Of a DNA stretch of 42,570 nt, positions 1-8,208 are shown piece by piece. The stretch covers positions 1-42,570 of the forward strand of contig DATFRC010000258.1 in NCBI GenBank assembly GCA_035263725.1. The letters are read 5' to 3'. This DNA comes from DASXRA01 sp035263725. Its GTDB lineage: Bacteria; Actinomycetota; Actinomycetes; Mycobacteriales; Jatrophihabitantaceae. The notes under the pieces were generated by a model, which was given only the letters and a program-made list of their open reading frames with translations, did not search any database and had not been told where the DNA came from. Each line of letters starts with the position of its first letter. Within the stretch, counting starts at the first letter, position 1. The position numbers and the translations under genes are program-made.

Positions 1-1290
1 TGTCGAGGCGGGCGGGTCAATCGGAACGCGGGTGCCGTCCGGCAGCACAGCTGTATGCTCCACTGCCTTCGGGTCGACATAGCCCGCCGTGAACACCCCG
101 TACGGCGACGCCTCTCCTGGCGGCGCCGTGAGGTGAAAGCCTGGGTAGCTGGCCAACGCAAGCTCAACGGCGCTGTTGGAGAATGCCCGTCCGACCCGGG
201 CGCGATCCGGCGAGCGCACCACGCAGCGCAGCAGTGCGCTCGCCCGCTCCTCGGTTGGCGCGTCCGGATCGTCGGTGCGCACCAGCGTCCACTCGGCGCC
301 CACCACGTCGAGCTGCTCCCGCACCAGTGCCGCCTTGGCCTCGACGTCGAGCCCGGTAAGCACGAACTCGACCTGGTTGCGGAACCCGCCCAGTGTGTTG
401 AGCGATACCTTGACGGTCGGCGGCGGCGGCTCGCCGCGCGCGCCGGTGAGTCGCACCCGATCCGTGCCGTCGGCCGCCACCAGGAGCGTGTCCAGCCGCA
501 GGGTCACATCCGGGCCCGGGTAGCGGGCGCCCGTCACCTCGTACAGCAGCTGCGCGGTGACCGTGCCGACGGTCACCGCACCGCCAGTACCGGGGTGTTT
601 GGTGATCACGCTCGACCCGTCGGAATGCATCTCGGCGATGGGGAAGCCGGGATGCCGCAGGTCGGCGATCTCAGTAAAGAACGAGTAGTTGCCGCCAGTC
701 GCCTGGGCGCCGCACTCAATGACGTGGCCCGCCGCGACCGCGCCCGCGAGCGCGTCGAGGTCGGACCGTGCCCAGCCGAAGTGCGCCGCCGCCGGGCCGA
801 CCACCAGCGAGGCGTCGGTGACCCGTCCCGTGACGACGATATCGGCGCCAGCCGAGAGACAAGCCGCGATACCCCAGCCGCCGAGGTAGGCGTTGGCGGC
901 GAGTGGTTCGCCGAGACCGAGCGCGGCGGCATGGCTGCGCAGGTCGTCGCCCTCGACATGCGCGATGCGAGCGGAAAGCCCCAGCCGCGCAGCAAGAGAC
1001 CGCAACGCCGCAGCCAGCCCGGCCGGGTTGAGCCCGCCGGCGTTCGTCACGATCTTGACGCCCCGCGACAGCGCCGGGCCGAGGCAGTCCTCCATCTGGC
1101 CCAGGAACGTCTTGGCGTAGCCAAGGTGGTCGTCGCGCTCCCGGTCGCGGGCGAGGATGAGCATCGTCAGCTCGGCCAGATAGTCGCCGGTCAGGACGTC
1201 GAGCGACCCACCGTCGAGCATCTCGCGCACCGCCGTGAACCGGTCGCCGTAGAAGCCCGACGCGTTGCCGATGCGGATCGGCGAGGTCAC
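1..1290 (-). CDS. AtuA-family (DUF1446) protein, 3' end cut by window
   Basis: The reverse strand is open from a GTG at 1290 to the window edge (430 residues, no stop). It begins VTSPIRIGNASGFYGDR and continues with conserved glycine-rich segments (TNAGGLNPAG, GRVTDASLVVGPAAAHFGW, IECGAQATGGN), which I recognise as the DUF1446 family containing AtuA. AtuA belongs to acyclic terpene (citronellol/geraniol) breakdown in Pseudomonas, but its reaction is not known, and many members sit in acyl-CoA carboxylase loci instead. The C-terminal part lies outside the window, so the neighbours that would decide the pathway cannot be seen. No clear Shine-Dalgarno precedes the GTG; it was chosen because the family's N-terminal motif starts immediately after it. 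Confidence 0.8.
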   Translation of the reverse strand, partial: MTSPIRIGNASGFYGDRFTAVREMLDGGSLDVLTGDYLAELTMLILARDRERDDHLGYAKTFLGQMEDCLGPALSRGVKIVTNAGGLNPAGLAAALRSLAARLGLSARIAHVEGDDLRSHAAALGLGEPLAANAYLGGWGIAACLSAGADIVVTGRVTDASLVVGPAAAHFGWARSDLDALAGAVAAGHVIECGAQATGGNYSFFTEIADLRHPGFPIAEMHSDGSSVITKHPGTGGAVTVGTVTAQLLYEVTGARYPGPDVTLRLDTLLVAADGTDRVRLTGARGEPPPPTVKVSLNTLGGFRNQVEFVLTGLDVEAKAALVREQLDVVGAEWTLVRTDDPDAPTEERASALLRCVVRSPDRARVGRAFSNSAVELALASYPGFHLTAPPGEASPYGVFTAGYVDPKAVEHTAVLPDGTRVPIDPPAST

Positions 1291-1322
1291 GTCCGGAGCC
1301 TGGCACCCGGTACCGCAAAAAG

Positions 1323-1368
1323 CAAGCGCGCTTGATTGTTTTAGGTGCCGACTACTCTAGGGAGTCGG
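1323..1368. promoter_or_regulatory. Two inverted repeats upstream of the AtuA-family gene
   Basis: The 198 bases between the AtuA-family start and the pmt stop hold no convincing gene. They contain a perfect 12-bp palindrome, CAAGCGCGCTTG, at 1323-1334, and an imperfect hairpin with CCGACT/AGTCGG arms at 1348-1368. On the reverse strand a TAGAGT hexamer lies inside the second repeat. These could be operator and promoter elements for the AtuA-family gene; there is no direct proof. Confidence 0.35.
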
Positions 1369-1488
1369 TCCGTTACAAGGGCTTGAGGCGAGCGGCTGCG
1401 CGTGGGCCGGCTTCAGCTTCGACTTGCGCCTCCGGGTGGTGAGCACGTCGATCACCAGGCGGCGCCGATGCCGACCGCGTTAAACCCA

Positions 1489-3090
1489 TCAGATCCAGGA
1501 TGGGAACCACATGTGGGCGTTCCATTCGTCCAGGGTCATCAACCCGCCGGTGTAGAGCGGCCACATCCACACGAAGTCCGCGATGACGATGCCCAGGTAG
1601 GTCGCCACCGCGAGTGCGCCCCACCGTCGGCGGCGTTCCGCCGCGAGATATGCCATAGCGCTACGGGTGCTGAGCACGGCTGGGCCCAGCAACGCCCCGA
1701 GCCCCAGCGTCACGCCGAGGATCAGGAACGGGACGAGCGGCGTCATATAGAAGAGGAACATCGTCCGCTTCAGATCGGGGAACCACACGAGCCAGCCGGC
1801 CGCGAAGGCGACCCAGACGGCGGCGGCGCGCCAGTCGCGTGTCGTGAGCCAGTGCCAGATCAGCCAGAGCAAGGCGGGGATGAACGCCCACCACATCAGC
1901 GGCGTCCCGATCAGCAGGATCTCCCGCGCGCACTGGTTGGCGCCGCAGCCCGTCGCGTTCCCGTTGTAGTAGTAGTCGACCGGACGTCCGAGGACGAGCC
2001 AGCTCCACGGCTTCGAGCCGTACGGGTGGGGTGAGTACAGCGTCTCGTGGAACCGGTAAGCGTGCAGCGTGTAGTCGCCGAGCGCGCGGATCGGTGCCGG
2101 CACCCAGCCCCACCAGAACGGGATGTGCATGCCGAACACGCTGAGGCGCCCACTCGCCGAGTGGGTGTCGGCCCAGTGCCGGTTCCACCCGTTCTCGCCG
2201 GCGACCCAGCCCAGGTAGGTCATCAGATATGCAGCGAGCGGAGCGACGAGCAGCGGGCCGAGAGAGGTGAGCCACGGCCGCCGGCAGGCCCGCCAGAGGC
2301 GCTGTACGCCGGCCGACTTCAGCGCGCCCCGGTCCCACAGCAGGCTGAGGATCCAGAACGCTATATAGAAGGAGAGCGCCGACCATTTAACGGCCAGCGC
2401 CAGCCCGAACATCACGCCCGCTACGAGCCGCCAGGGCCGCGGGCCGAGCGTCGGAACCCCGTCGCTCAGGTCGACGCCGGCGCCGACCAGCCCGGCCAGC
2501 CGGGCGCGTGTCTGTTCGCGGTCGAGCACCAGGGCGCCGAAACCCGCGACGATGAACAGCTGGAGGAAGATGTCCAACAGCGCGACCCGCGACTGCACTA
2601 CGGACACGCCCTCCAGCGCGAGCAGCAGCCCGGCGATGCCCCCGAACAGGTTCGATCGGAACATCCGTCGCGCAATGCGGGTGAGCAGCAGCACGCTGAC
2701 GATGCCGGCCAGTGCGGGCGCCATCCGCCAGCCGATCTCCTGCTGGTGCCACAGCCAGTGATCGCGCTGGCCCAGCCAGGACGTGAATGCGATCAGCCAC
2801 TTACCCAGCGGCGGATGCACGATGAACATATAGCCGCGGTTGTCCTCGTACCCGAAGCGCAGCATCTCCTGCGCCTCGGTGGCGTAGTACACCTCGTCAA
2901 AACTTTTCCCGTGCGGCCAGCCCAGGGACCAGAGCCGGGTGAACGCTGCGACCAGCGTGACCGTGGCAGTGACCGCCCAGCCGATCGCGGGCGCCGGGTC
3001 CCGCCAGCTGGACAGCGACGCAGGAACCGGATGGGTCGGCGGAGCCGCCACCTCCGGCTGCGCGAGTGCCTCCTCCGCGGTCGCCGTCAC
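1489..3090 (-). CDS. pmt: Protein O-mannosyltransferase (PMT family)
   Basis: This 533-residue polytopic membrane protein has the PMT signature near the N-terminus (GKSFDEVYYATEAQEM, with the Asp-Glu pair needed for catalysis in the family), then VHPPLGKW and many hydrophobic helices. It would transfer mannose from polyprenyl-phosphate-mannose to Ser/Thr of proteins leaving through Sec, on the outer face of the membrane. The gene is divergent from rsmI, as for Rv1002c/Rv1003 in mycobacteria. The start is a GTG at 3090 with a TACGAT hexamer 8 nt upstream (3104-3099), consistent with a leaderless mRNA. The length is close to that of the mycobacterial enzyme. The secreted Rpf-like proteins nearby are possible substrates, but that is only an inference. 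Confidence 0.93.
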   Translation of the reverse strand: MTATAEEALAQPEVAAPPTHPVPASLSSWRDPAPAIGWAVTATVTLVAAFTRLWSLGWPHGKSFDEVYYATEAQEMLRFGYEDNRGYMFIVHPPLGKWLIAFTSWLGQRDHWLWHQQEIGWRMAPALAGIVSVLLLTRIARRMFRSNLFGGIAGLLLALEGVSVVQSRVALLDIFLQLFIVAGFGALVLDREQTRARLAGLVGAGVDLSDGVPTLGPRPWRLVAGVMFGLALAVKWSALSFYIAFWILSLLWDRGALKSAGVQRLWRACRRPWLTSLGPLLVAPLAAYLMTYLGWVAGENGWNRHWADTHSASGRLSVFGMHIPFWWGWVPAPIRALGDYTLHAYRFHETLYSPHPYGSKPWSWLVLGRPVDYYYNGNATGCGANQCAREILLIGTPLMWWAFIPALLWLIWHWLTTRDWRAAAVWVAFAAGWLVWFPDLKRTMFLFYMTPLVPFLILGVTLGLGALLGPAVLSTRSAMAYLAAERRRRWGALAVATYLGIVIADFVWMWPLYTGGLMTLDEWNAHMWFPSWI

Positions 3091-3114
3091 GGCGACCGAT
3101 CGTAGGGTCTGCGC
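3091..3114. promoter_or_regulatory. Divergent pmt/rsmI promoter with overlapping -10 elements
   Basis: Only 24 bp separate the two start codons. The plus strand has TAGGGT at 3103-3108, 6 nt before the rsmI ATG. The minus strand has TACGAT at 3104-3099, 8 nt before the pmt GTG. The two hexamers share the TA at 3103-3104. Both transcripts would start at or next to the start codon, so both mRNAs are predicted to be leaderless. Confidence 0.6.
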
Positions 3115-3960
3115 ATGAGCGAAGCTCCGGGGCGGGTCATCCTGGCCGCCGCTCCGCTGGGCGACGTACGGGACGCTTCGGCGCGCCTGTCGGCAGCGCT
3201 CGCCGCCGCACCGGTGATTGCCGCCGAGGACACCCGCCGGGTGCGCCGGCTGTGTGCCGATCTGGGTGTGACGCCGTCCGGGCGCGTCACCTCATTCTTC
3301 GACGCGAACGAGTCAGCACGGCTGCCGTCGCTACTCGCCGCACTGCACGGGGGCGAAGACGTGCTGGTCGTGACCGACGCGGGTATGCCGTCCGTGTCGG
3401 ATCCCGGGTATCGCCTGGTGGTGGCCGCCATCGCCGAGGGCATCGAGGTCACGGTACTGCCGGGCCCGTCCGCGGTTACCGCGGCACTTGCGGTTTCCGG
3501 TCTTCCGGTGGACCGGTTCTGCTTCGAGGGCTTCCTGCCGCGGCGTGCCGGGGAGCGGCGGCGCGCCCTGGCGGCATTGGCCGCCGAGCCGCGCACGCTG
3601 GTCTTCTTCGAGGCGCCGCACCGGCTCGCCGCGACGCTGTCGGACATGGCGCGCGCGTTCGGCGCGGCCCGTCCCGCTGCGGTGTGCCGCGAACTCACGA
3701 AGAAGTACGAGCAGGTACTCCGGGGCGGCCTCGCTGAGCTCGCCGCCTGGGCCGAGGGCGACGTCCGCGGCGAGCTCACGCTCGTGGTGGGCGGCGCGCC
3801 GGCGTCTACCGCCCCGCCCGACGGGGCCGCGCTCGCCGCAGCGGTCGCGGAACGGGAAGCCGCGGGCGTGGCCCGCAAGGACGCGATCGCCGCAGTCGCT
3901 ACCGCGCACGGTGTCGCCAAGCGTGACGTGTTCGACGCCGTGGTCGCCGCCAAGCGTTGA
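3115..3960 (+). CDS. rsmI: 16S rRNA 2'-O-methyltransferase RsmI
   Basis: The 281-residue protein is an SAM-dependent tetrapyrrole-methylase-fold enzyme that methylates the ribose of C1402 in 16S rRNA. Family motifs are clear: EDTRRVRRL near residue 40, TDAGMPSVSDPGYRLV near 85, LPGPSAVTAALAVSGL near 115, and FFEAPHRL near 165. The C-terminal tail (AGVARKDAIAAVATAHGVAKRDVFDAV) matches the small domain of RsmI. The ATG at 3115 follows a TAGGGT hexamer by 6 nt, suggesting leaderless expression. The gene lies head-to-head with pmt and upstream of metG, separated from metG by a repeat element. Confidence 0.95.
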   Translation: MSEAPGRVILAAAPLGDVRDASARLSAALAAAPVIAAEDTRRVRRLCADLGVTPSGRVTSFFDANESARLPSLLAALHGGEDVLVVTDAGMPSVSDPGYRLVVAAIAEGIEVTVLPGPSAVTAALAVSGLPVDRFCFEGFLPRRAGERRRALAALAAEPRTLVFFEAPHRLAATLSDMARAFGAARPAAVCRELTKKYEQVLRGGLAELAAWAEGDVRGELTLVVGGAPASTAPPDGAALAAAVAEREAAGVARKDAIAAVATAHGVAKRDVFDAVVAAKR

Positions 3961-3968
3961 GCCCCCAA

Positions 3969-4114
3969 TCGCGCAAGCGCTCATCGAGCACATCCCGCCT
4001 GGGCGGATCCGCGTTCCCACCACTCGCTGCGCTCGGGTGGACCCGCGTCTCCGCTCCGCGCCTTCGGCGCGGGCCGCGTCGCGGCGGCGGGCTCTTCGCG
4101 CAAGCGCTCATCGA
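3969..4114. repeat. Dispersed repeat element with direct terminal repeats
   Basis: The rsmI-metG gap is nearly filled by a GC-rich element bounded by a perfect 19-bp direct repeat (TCGCGCAAGCGCTCATCGA at 3969-3987 and 4096-4114). Inside is a perfect hairpin, CCGCGCC-TTC-GGCGCGG, at 4056-4072. The right end (GGCTCTTCGCGC-AAGCGCTCATCG) recurs in altered form at 18986-19025 in the ispE 3' end. The element abuts the metG promoter. It resembles REP-type or non-autonomous elements; no coding capacity is evident. Confidence 0.6.
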
Positions 4115-4120
4115 TAGGCT
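4115..4120 (+). promoter_or_regulatory. -10 hexamer of a leaderless metG promoter
   Basis: TAGGCT lies 7 nt before the metG ATG at 4128, placing the likely transcription start on the start codon. No good Shine-Dalgarno is present. The -35 region would fall inside the adjacent repeat. Confidence 0.55.
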
Positions 4121-4127
4121 TGCGAGT

Positions 4128-5930
4128 ATGAGCAGGAACATCCTGACTGCCGTGGCGTGGCCGTACGCCAACGGTCCACGGCATATCGGCCATGTCGCCG
4201 GATTCGGCGTGCCCTCCGACGTGTTCAGCCGTTATCAGCGGCTGGCCGGGAACAACGTGCTCATGGTGAGCGGCACGGACGAGCACGGCACGCCCATCCA
4301 GGTGCAGGCCGATCGAGAGGGTGTGTCCGCCCGCGACCTAGCCGACCGGTACAGCCTGGTGATCGCGAAGGACCTCCGAAAGCTCGGCCTGTCCTACGAC
4401 CTGTTCACCCGCACCACCACCAGCAATCACTACGCGGTGACCCAGGAGATCTTTCTGGGGCTGCTGAAGAACGGGTACGTGTTCCCGCAGACGCAGCTGG
4501 GCGCGATCAGCCCTTCGACGGGGCGCACGCTGCCCGACCGATATATAGAAGGAACGTGCCCGATCTGCGGGTACGAGAGCGCACGCGGCGACCAGTGCGA
4601 CAACTGCGGCAATCAGCTCGATCCCGCGGACCTGATCAACCCCCGTTCGAAGATCAACGGTGAGACACCGCTCTTCGTCGAGACCGAGCAGTACTTCCTC
4701 GATCTGCCGGCGTTCGCCGACACGCTCGGCGAGTGGCTGAAGAGCCGGCAGAACTGGCGTCCTAACGTGCAACGGTTCGCCCTCAATCTGCTGGATGACC
4801 TGAAGCCCCGGGCGATCACCCGGGATCTCGACTGGGGCGTGCCGGTTCCGCTCGAGGGCTGGCGTGACCGTTCCGACAAGAGGATCTACGTCTGGTTCGA
4901 CGCGGTGATCGGCTACCTGTCCGCGTCGATCGAGTGGGCACGTCGCACCGGCGAGCCCGAGGCGTGGCGCGCGTTCTGGCAGGACCCGGAGGCACAGGGC
5001 TACTACTTCATGGGCAAGGACAACATCGTCTTCCACGCCGAGATCTGGCCGGCAATGCTGTTCGGTTACTCCGGGCAGGGCGATCGGGGTGGGACGCCGG
5101 GCAAGTACGGCGTGCTGGAGCGCCCGCACGAAGTCGTGTCGAGCGAGTTCCTCACCATGGAGGGACGCAAGTTCTCCTCGTCGCGCAATGTCGTCATCTA
5201 CGTGGGCGACCTGTTGTCGCGTTACGACGCCGACGCGCTGCGCTATTACCTCGCAGTCGCCGGCCCGGAGAATCAGGACACCGATTTCACCTGGGCAGAG
5301 TTCGTCCGCCGCAATAACGACGAACTCGTCGCAAGCTGGGGAAATCTCGTTAACCGTACGATCTCCATAACTGCCAAGAACCTCGGCGCCATCCCGTCCC
5401 GGGGGACCCTCACCGACGCGGACCTTGCTCTGCTTACTCAGGCGCAACGGGCGTTCGACACGGTGGGCGAGTTGCTGGCCCGGTCCCGGCAGAAGGCTGC
5501 CATCACCGAGGCGATGAGCGTGGTTGGCGCCGCGAACAAGTACCTGTCCGACATGGCGCCGTGGAAGCTGCGCACCGAGGACCCTGAGCGGATGGCGTCG
5601 GTACTCCACGTCGCGCTCCAGGTGGTCGACGACTGTAAGACGCTGCTCACGCCGTTCCTGCCGTCGTCGTCGTCCAAGGTGCATGCGCTGCTCGGGGGCA
5701 CCGGCGAGTGGGCGGCCATGCCGGACCTGGTCGAGGTCGACGAGCCGACCGCGGCCGGATCGCCGTCGTACCACGTGCTGACGGGCGACTACGACACCGG
5801 CGCGCGATGGCGCTCGACCCCGATCGAGGCGGGGCGCCCGCTCGCTGCGCCGACGCCGGTGTTCACCAAGCTCGACCCCTCCGTGGTGGACGAGGAGCTG
5901 GCCCGGCTGGCCGACGCGGCCGGTGTCTGA
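4128..5930 (+). CDS. metG: Methionyl-tRNA synthetase
   Basis: The 600-residue class I aminoacyl-tRNA synthetase charges tRNA-Met. The ATP-binding HIGH motif is at residues 19-22, a four-cysteine zinc knuckle is at C144, C147, C157 and C160, and the second signature reads FSSSR at 349-353 in place of KMSKS. The anticodon-binding helical domain follows (WNLVN-like stretch near residue 405). There is no C-terminal tRNA-binding dimerisation domain of the kind seen in the E. coli enzyme, as is usual in actinobacteria. An upstream in-frame extension to 3957 was rejected because it translates the repeat element. The stop overlaps the tatD start by 8 bp, so the two are probably co-translated. Confidence 0.96.
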   Translation: MSRNILTAVAWPYANGPRHIGHVAGFGVPSDVFSRYQRLAGNNVLMVSGTDEHGTPIQVQADREGVSARDLADRYSLVIAKDLRKLGLSYDLFTRTTTSNHYAVTQEIFLGLLKNGYVFPQTQLGAISPSTGRTLPDRYIEGTCPICGYESARGDQCDNCGNQLDPADLINPRSKINGETPLFVETEQYFLDLPAFADTLGEWLKSRQNWRPNVQRFALNLLDDLKPRAITRDLDWGVPVPLEGWRDRSDKRIYVWFDAVIGYLSASIEWARRTGEPEAWRAFWQDPEAQGYYFMGKDNIVFHAEIWPAMLFGYSGQGDRGGTPGKYGVLERPHEVVSSEFLTMEGRKFSSSRNVVIYVGDLLSRYDADALRYYLAVAGPENQDTDFTWAEFVRRNNDELVASWGNLVNRTISITAKNLGAIPSRGTLTDADLALLTQAQRAFDTVGELLARSRQKAAITEAMSVVGAANKYLSDMAPWKLRTEDPERMASVLHVALQVVDDCKTLLTPFLPSSSSKVHALLGGTGEWAAMPDLVEVDEPTAAGSPSYHVLTGDYDTGARWRSTPIEAGRPLAAPTPVFTKLDPSVVDEELARLADAAGV

Positions 5931-6750
5931 GCCAAGCGGTCCGCCGGCCTTGCCGGCCCCCGCGTTGGATGCCCACTGCCACCTCGACGCGATGGCGCGC
6001 CGCGCCGGCGTCGAGCCCACCCCTGAGTTCGTGGCGGACGTCATGGCAAAGGCTCGCACCGTCAACGTCACCCGGGTGATCACGGTCGGGGACACGCTCG
6101 CCTCGTCGTCCTGGTGTGTGCAGGCGGCTCGCGAGCACCCCGACGTGTACGCGGCGGTGGCCGTGCATCCCACGGAGATCGCCGGCCTGACCGACTCGGG
6201 TTATGCCGAGCTGGAACGCCTCGCCCGTGACCCGAAGGTCGTGGCCGTCGGGGAGACCGGGCTCGACTACTACTGGGATCGCACCGCGCCGGCAGATCAG
6301 CAGGGCCATTTCCGGCGCCACATCGACCTGGCGAAGCGTGTCGGCAAGCCACTGATGATCCATGACCGGGAGGCGCATGACGACGTGCTGCGCATCCTGC
6401 GCGAGGAAGACCCCCCGGACCGGGTAGTTTTCCACGCATTCTCCGGAGATGCGGCAATGGCTCGGGCGTGCGTCGACGCCGGATATGTCCTGTCCTTCGC
6501 GGGCGTGGTCACTTTCACAAACGCGCCACGGGTGAGAGAAGCTGCAGCCTCTGTTAACGCAGATCAAATCTTGGGCGAAACGGACTCCCCCTTCCTGGCT
6601 CCCCACCCCTTTCGCGGACGCCCCAATAGCCCATATTTACTTGCCCAAACGCTGCTGACCCTGGCCTCGGTGATGGGCCTCAGCACGGCCGAACTGTGCC
6701 AAGCGATGGCGCGGACGGTGTACACGTTTTTTGGGCTCGACTTAACGTAA
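5923..6750 (+). CDS. tatD: TatD-family metal-dependent deoxyribonuclease
   Basis: The 275-residue TIM-barrel hydrolase has the family metal ligands: DAHCHLD near residue 16, the Glu of VGETGLDYYWD near 108, IHDREAHDD near 145, HAFSGD near 171, and ETDSPFLAPHPFRGRPN near 222. TatD proteins are 3'-5' exonucleases and act in DNA repair or apoptosis-like DNA decay; the physiological role in actinobacteria is unsettled. The GTG at 5923 overlaps the metG stop, and metG-tatD-rpfB-rsmA is a conserved actinobacterial order. The final third of the gene has somewhat lower GC than the start. Confidence 0.93.
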   Translation: MSEPSGPPALPAPALDAHCHLDAMARRAGVEPTPEFVADVMAKARTVNVTRVITVGDTLASSSWCVQAAREHPDVYAAVAVHPTEIAGLTDSGYAELERLARDPKVVAVGETGLDYYWDRTAPADQQGHFRRHIDLAKRVGKPLMIHDREAHDDVLRILREEDPPDRVVFHAFSGDAAMARACVDAGYVLSFAGVVTFTNAPRVREAAASVNADQILGETDSPFLAPHPFRGRPNSPYLLAQTLLTLASVMGLSTAELCQAMARTVYTFFGLDLT

Positions 6751-6810
6751 AACTCATGTCATCAACTGGCCGCGGACTTGGCGGCTCGTTGAAAGCGCAG
6801 TTACCGTCCC

Positions 6811-6838
6811 TTGACTTTGCCTGGACTGGTTCCAGGTT
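6811..6838 (+). promoter_or_regulatory. Putative rpfB promoter with hairpin over the -10
   Basis: TTGACT at 6811-6816 and CAGGTT at 6833-6838 are separated by 16 bp. A 6-bp perfect inverted repeat (CCTGGA/TCCAGG, 6820-6836) covers the spacer and -10, and may be an operator. The resulting leader would be about 48 nt and carries a good GAGAGGAG ribosome site at 6877-6884. Confidence 0.45.
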
Positions 6839-6892
6839 GGGTCAGGCAGCGTCAACGCAGACGATGCGTAATCGACGAGAGGAGTTCCAAAG

Positions 6893-8035
6893 TTGCGTCG
6901 CAGCGTCATGTACGCCGTCGCCGGCTTTGCCTTAGCCGGTGTCGTCGGGGGCACAGTGGCCTGGGCGGCCACCTCGGACGACACCAAGACACTGAATCTG
7001 AAAATTGACGGCGAATCACAGCAGATCCACACCACGGCGAATACCGTTGGTGCCGCCCTTGACAAGGCGGGCTATCCGGTCGGAGCACACGACGTAGTGG
7101 CACCGGCGGCGACGGAGAAGGTGCACAGCGGCGAGGAGATCGTCCTCAAGCGGGGGCGGCTGCTGCACCTGACGATCGATGGCAAGGAACGCGACGTGTG
7201 GGTGACCACTCCGACCGTCGCGGACGCCCTGGCCCAACTCGGCTACTCGACGGCGGACTTCTCCTCCGTGTCGCGCGACAAGCGTTTGCCGCTGTCGCCG
7301 ACTTCGATCGAGATCCGGTCACCGAAGCAGGTCACGATCATTCATGATCACAAGAAGCAGACTGTCACCACGACCGATGCGACGGTCCGGCAGCTGTTGA
7401 CAGATCTGCGCATCAAGGTCGACCAGGATGATCGGCTCCGCCCGGCATCCACAGCCGTGCTGCAGAATGGCACGCAGATCCTGGTCCAGCGGGTGGTCCA
7501 CAAGTTCCTGGTCGAACGCCAGTCGATCGGCTTTTCGACGAGCTATCAGCAGGACTCGTCCATGTACAAGGACCAGAGCGGCGTCGCACGCGATGGCAAG
7601 GCGGGCGTCGCCGCTGTCAAGTACGCGGCCGTCTACGTCGACGGAAAGCTCGTCGGCAAGGCACAGGTGTCGCGTAGCGTCGTTGTCGCTCCGGTGTCGA
7701 AAATCGTGAACGTCGGCACCCAGGAACGTCCCGCTCCGCCTCCGCCATCGAGTTCGAGTTCAGGCTCGAGTTCATCGTCGGCGCCGGCGGACACGAGTGG
7801 GCTGAACTGGGACGCCGTCGCCAACTGCGAGTCCGGTGGGAACTGGCACATCAACAGCGGAAACGGTTTCTACGGCGGACTCCAGTTCGACTACAGCACC
7901 TGGCTCGCCAACGGCGGCGGCCAGTACGCATCGCGCGCCGACCTCGCAAGCCGCGAACAGCAAATCGCGATTGCGAACAAGCTCTACGCGGCGCGTGGCT
8001 CGAGCCCTTGGCCAGTCTGCGGTCAGTACTTGTAA
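6893..8035 (+). CDS. rpfB: Resuscitation-promoting factor RpfB-type muralytic enzyme
   Basis: The 380-residue secreted protein has an N-terminal signal/anchor helix (residues 5-26, no lipobox cysteine), three DUF348 repeats (about 30-70, 85-125, 143-183), a G5 domain (about 195-280), a Pro/Ser linker (about 282-302) and a C-terminal Rpf transglycosylase-like domain (304-380). The catalytic Glu is E313 in NCESGGNW, and a cysteine pair brackets the fold as in known Rpf domains. Rpf enzymes cleave peptidoglycan glycan strands and help dormant cells regrow. The TTG start at 6893 is set by the strong ribosome site 8 nt upstream. The mycobacterial protein is a lipoprotein; this one seems to be released or held by its helix. 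It is followed by a paralogue with a different catalytic end. Confidence 0.93.
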   Translation: MRRSVMYAVAGFALAGVVGGTVAWAATSDDTKTLNLKIDGESQQIHTTANTVGAALDKAGYPVGAHDVVAPAATEKVHSGEEIVLKRGRLLHLTIDGKERDVWVTTPTVADALAQLGYSTADFSSVSRDKRLPLSPTSIEIRSPKQVTIIHDHKKQTVTTTDATVRQLLTDLRIKVDQDDRLRPASTAVLQNGTQILVQRVVHKFLVERQSIGFSTSYQQDSSMYKDQSGVARDGKAGVAAVKYAAVYVDGKLVGKAQVSRSVVVAPVSKIVNVGTQERPAPPPPSSSSSGSSSSSAPADTSGLNWDAVANCESGGNWHINSGNGFYGGLQFDYSTWLANGGGQYASRADLASREQQIAIANKLYAARGSSPWPVCGQYL

Positions 8036-8070
8036 GCCGTTCGTAGACTGCCTTCTCACAAAGGCAAAAC

Positions 8071-8125
8071 CTCAATCCCGGCACTGCGCGTCGCCACGCC
8101 GCGACACGCAGTCGCCGGGATTGAG
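8071..8125 (+). terminator. Long stem-loop terminator after rpfB
   Basis: The arms CTCAATCCCGGC and GCCGGGATTGAG pair perfectly, and the inner segments ACTGCG/CGCAGT and GTCGC/GCGAC extend the stem past single-base mismatches. Only a short CTTT follows, so termination would rely on stem stability. The right arm also contains TTGAGC, a possible -35 for the next gene. Confidence 0.6.
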
Positions 8126-8150
8126 CTTTGCTGGGAAAGCACGCTAGGGT
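8121..8150 (+). promoter_or_regulatory. Promoter of the second Rpf-like gene
   Basis: TTGAGC at 8121-8126 and TAGGGT at 8145-8150 are 18 bp apart. Transcription would start near 8157 and give a leader of about 50 nt ending in a GGGAG ribosome site at 8197-8201. Confidence 0.5.
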
Positions 8151-8208
8151 CTGGCTCCATGCTGCGGGGGGAACGCATCGCGCGTGACTTGCGGACGGGA
8201 GTGTGTTT

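Noticed and set aside
55..1335. Long plus-strand open frame of 426 codons opposite the AtuA-family gene
   Set aside because: Its Arg/His-rich translation matches no family, while the minus strand over the same bases encodes a recognisable DUF1446 protein. It is a shadow of high-GC coding DNA.
3957..4127. In-frame metG extension starting at 3957
   Set aside because: It reads through the repeat element; the conserved MetG N-terminus (ILTAVAWPYANG) begins right after ATG 4128, which also has a fitting -10.
6751..6892. Possible cyclic-di-AMP (ydaO-type) riboswitch before rpfB
   Set aside because: Such riboswitches often precede wall-hydrolase genes in actinobacteria, but the predicted leader here is only about 48 nt and lacks the large conserved fold.
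7735..7790. Repetitive Pro/Ser codons that look like a short tandem repeat
   Set aside because: This is the flexible linker between the G5 and Rpf domains, not a CRISPR array or satellite.
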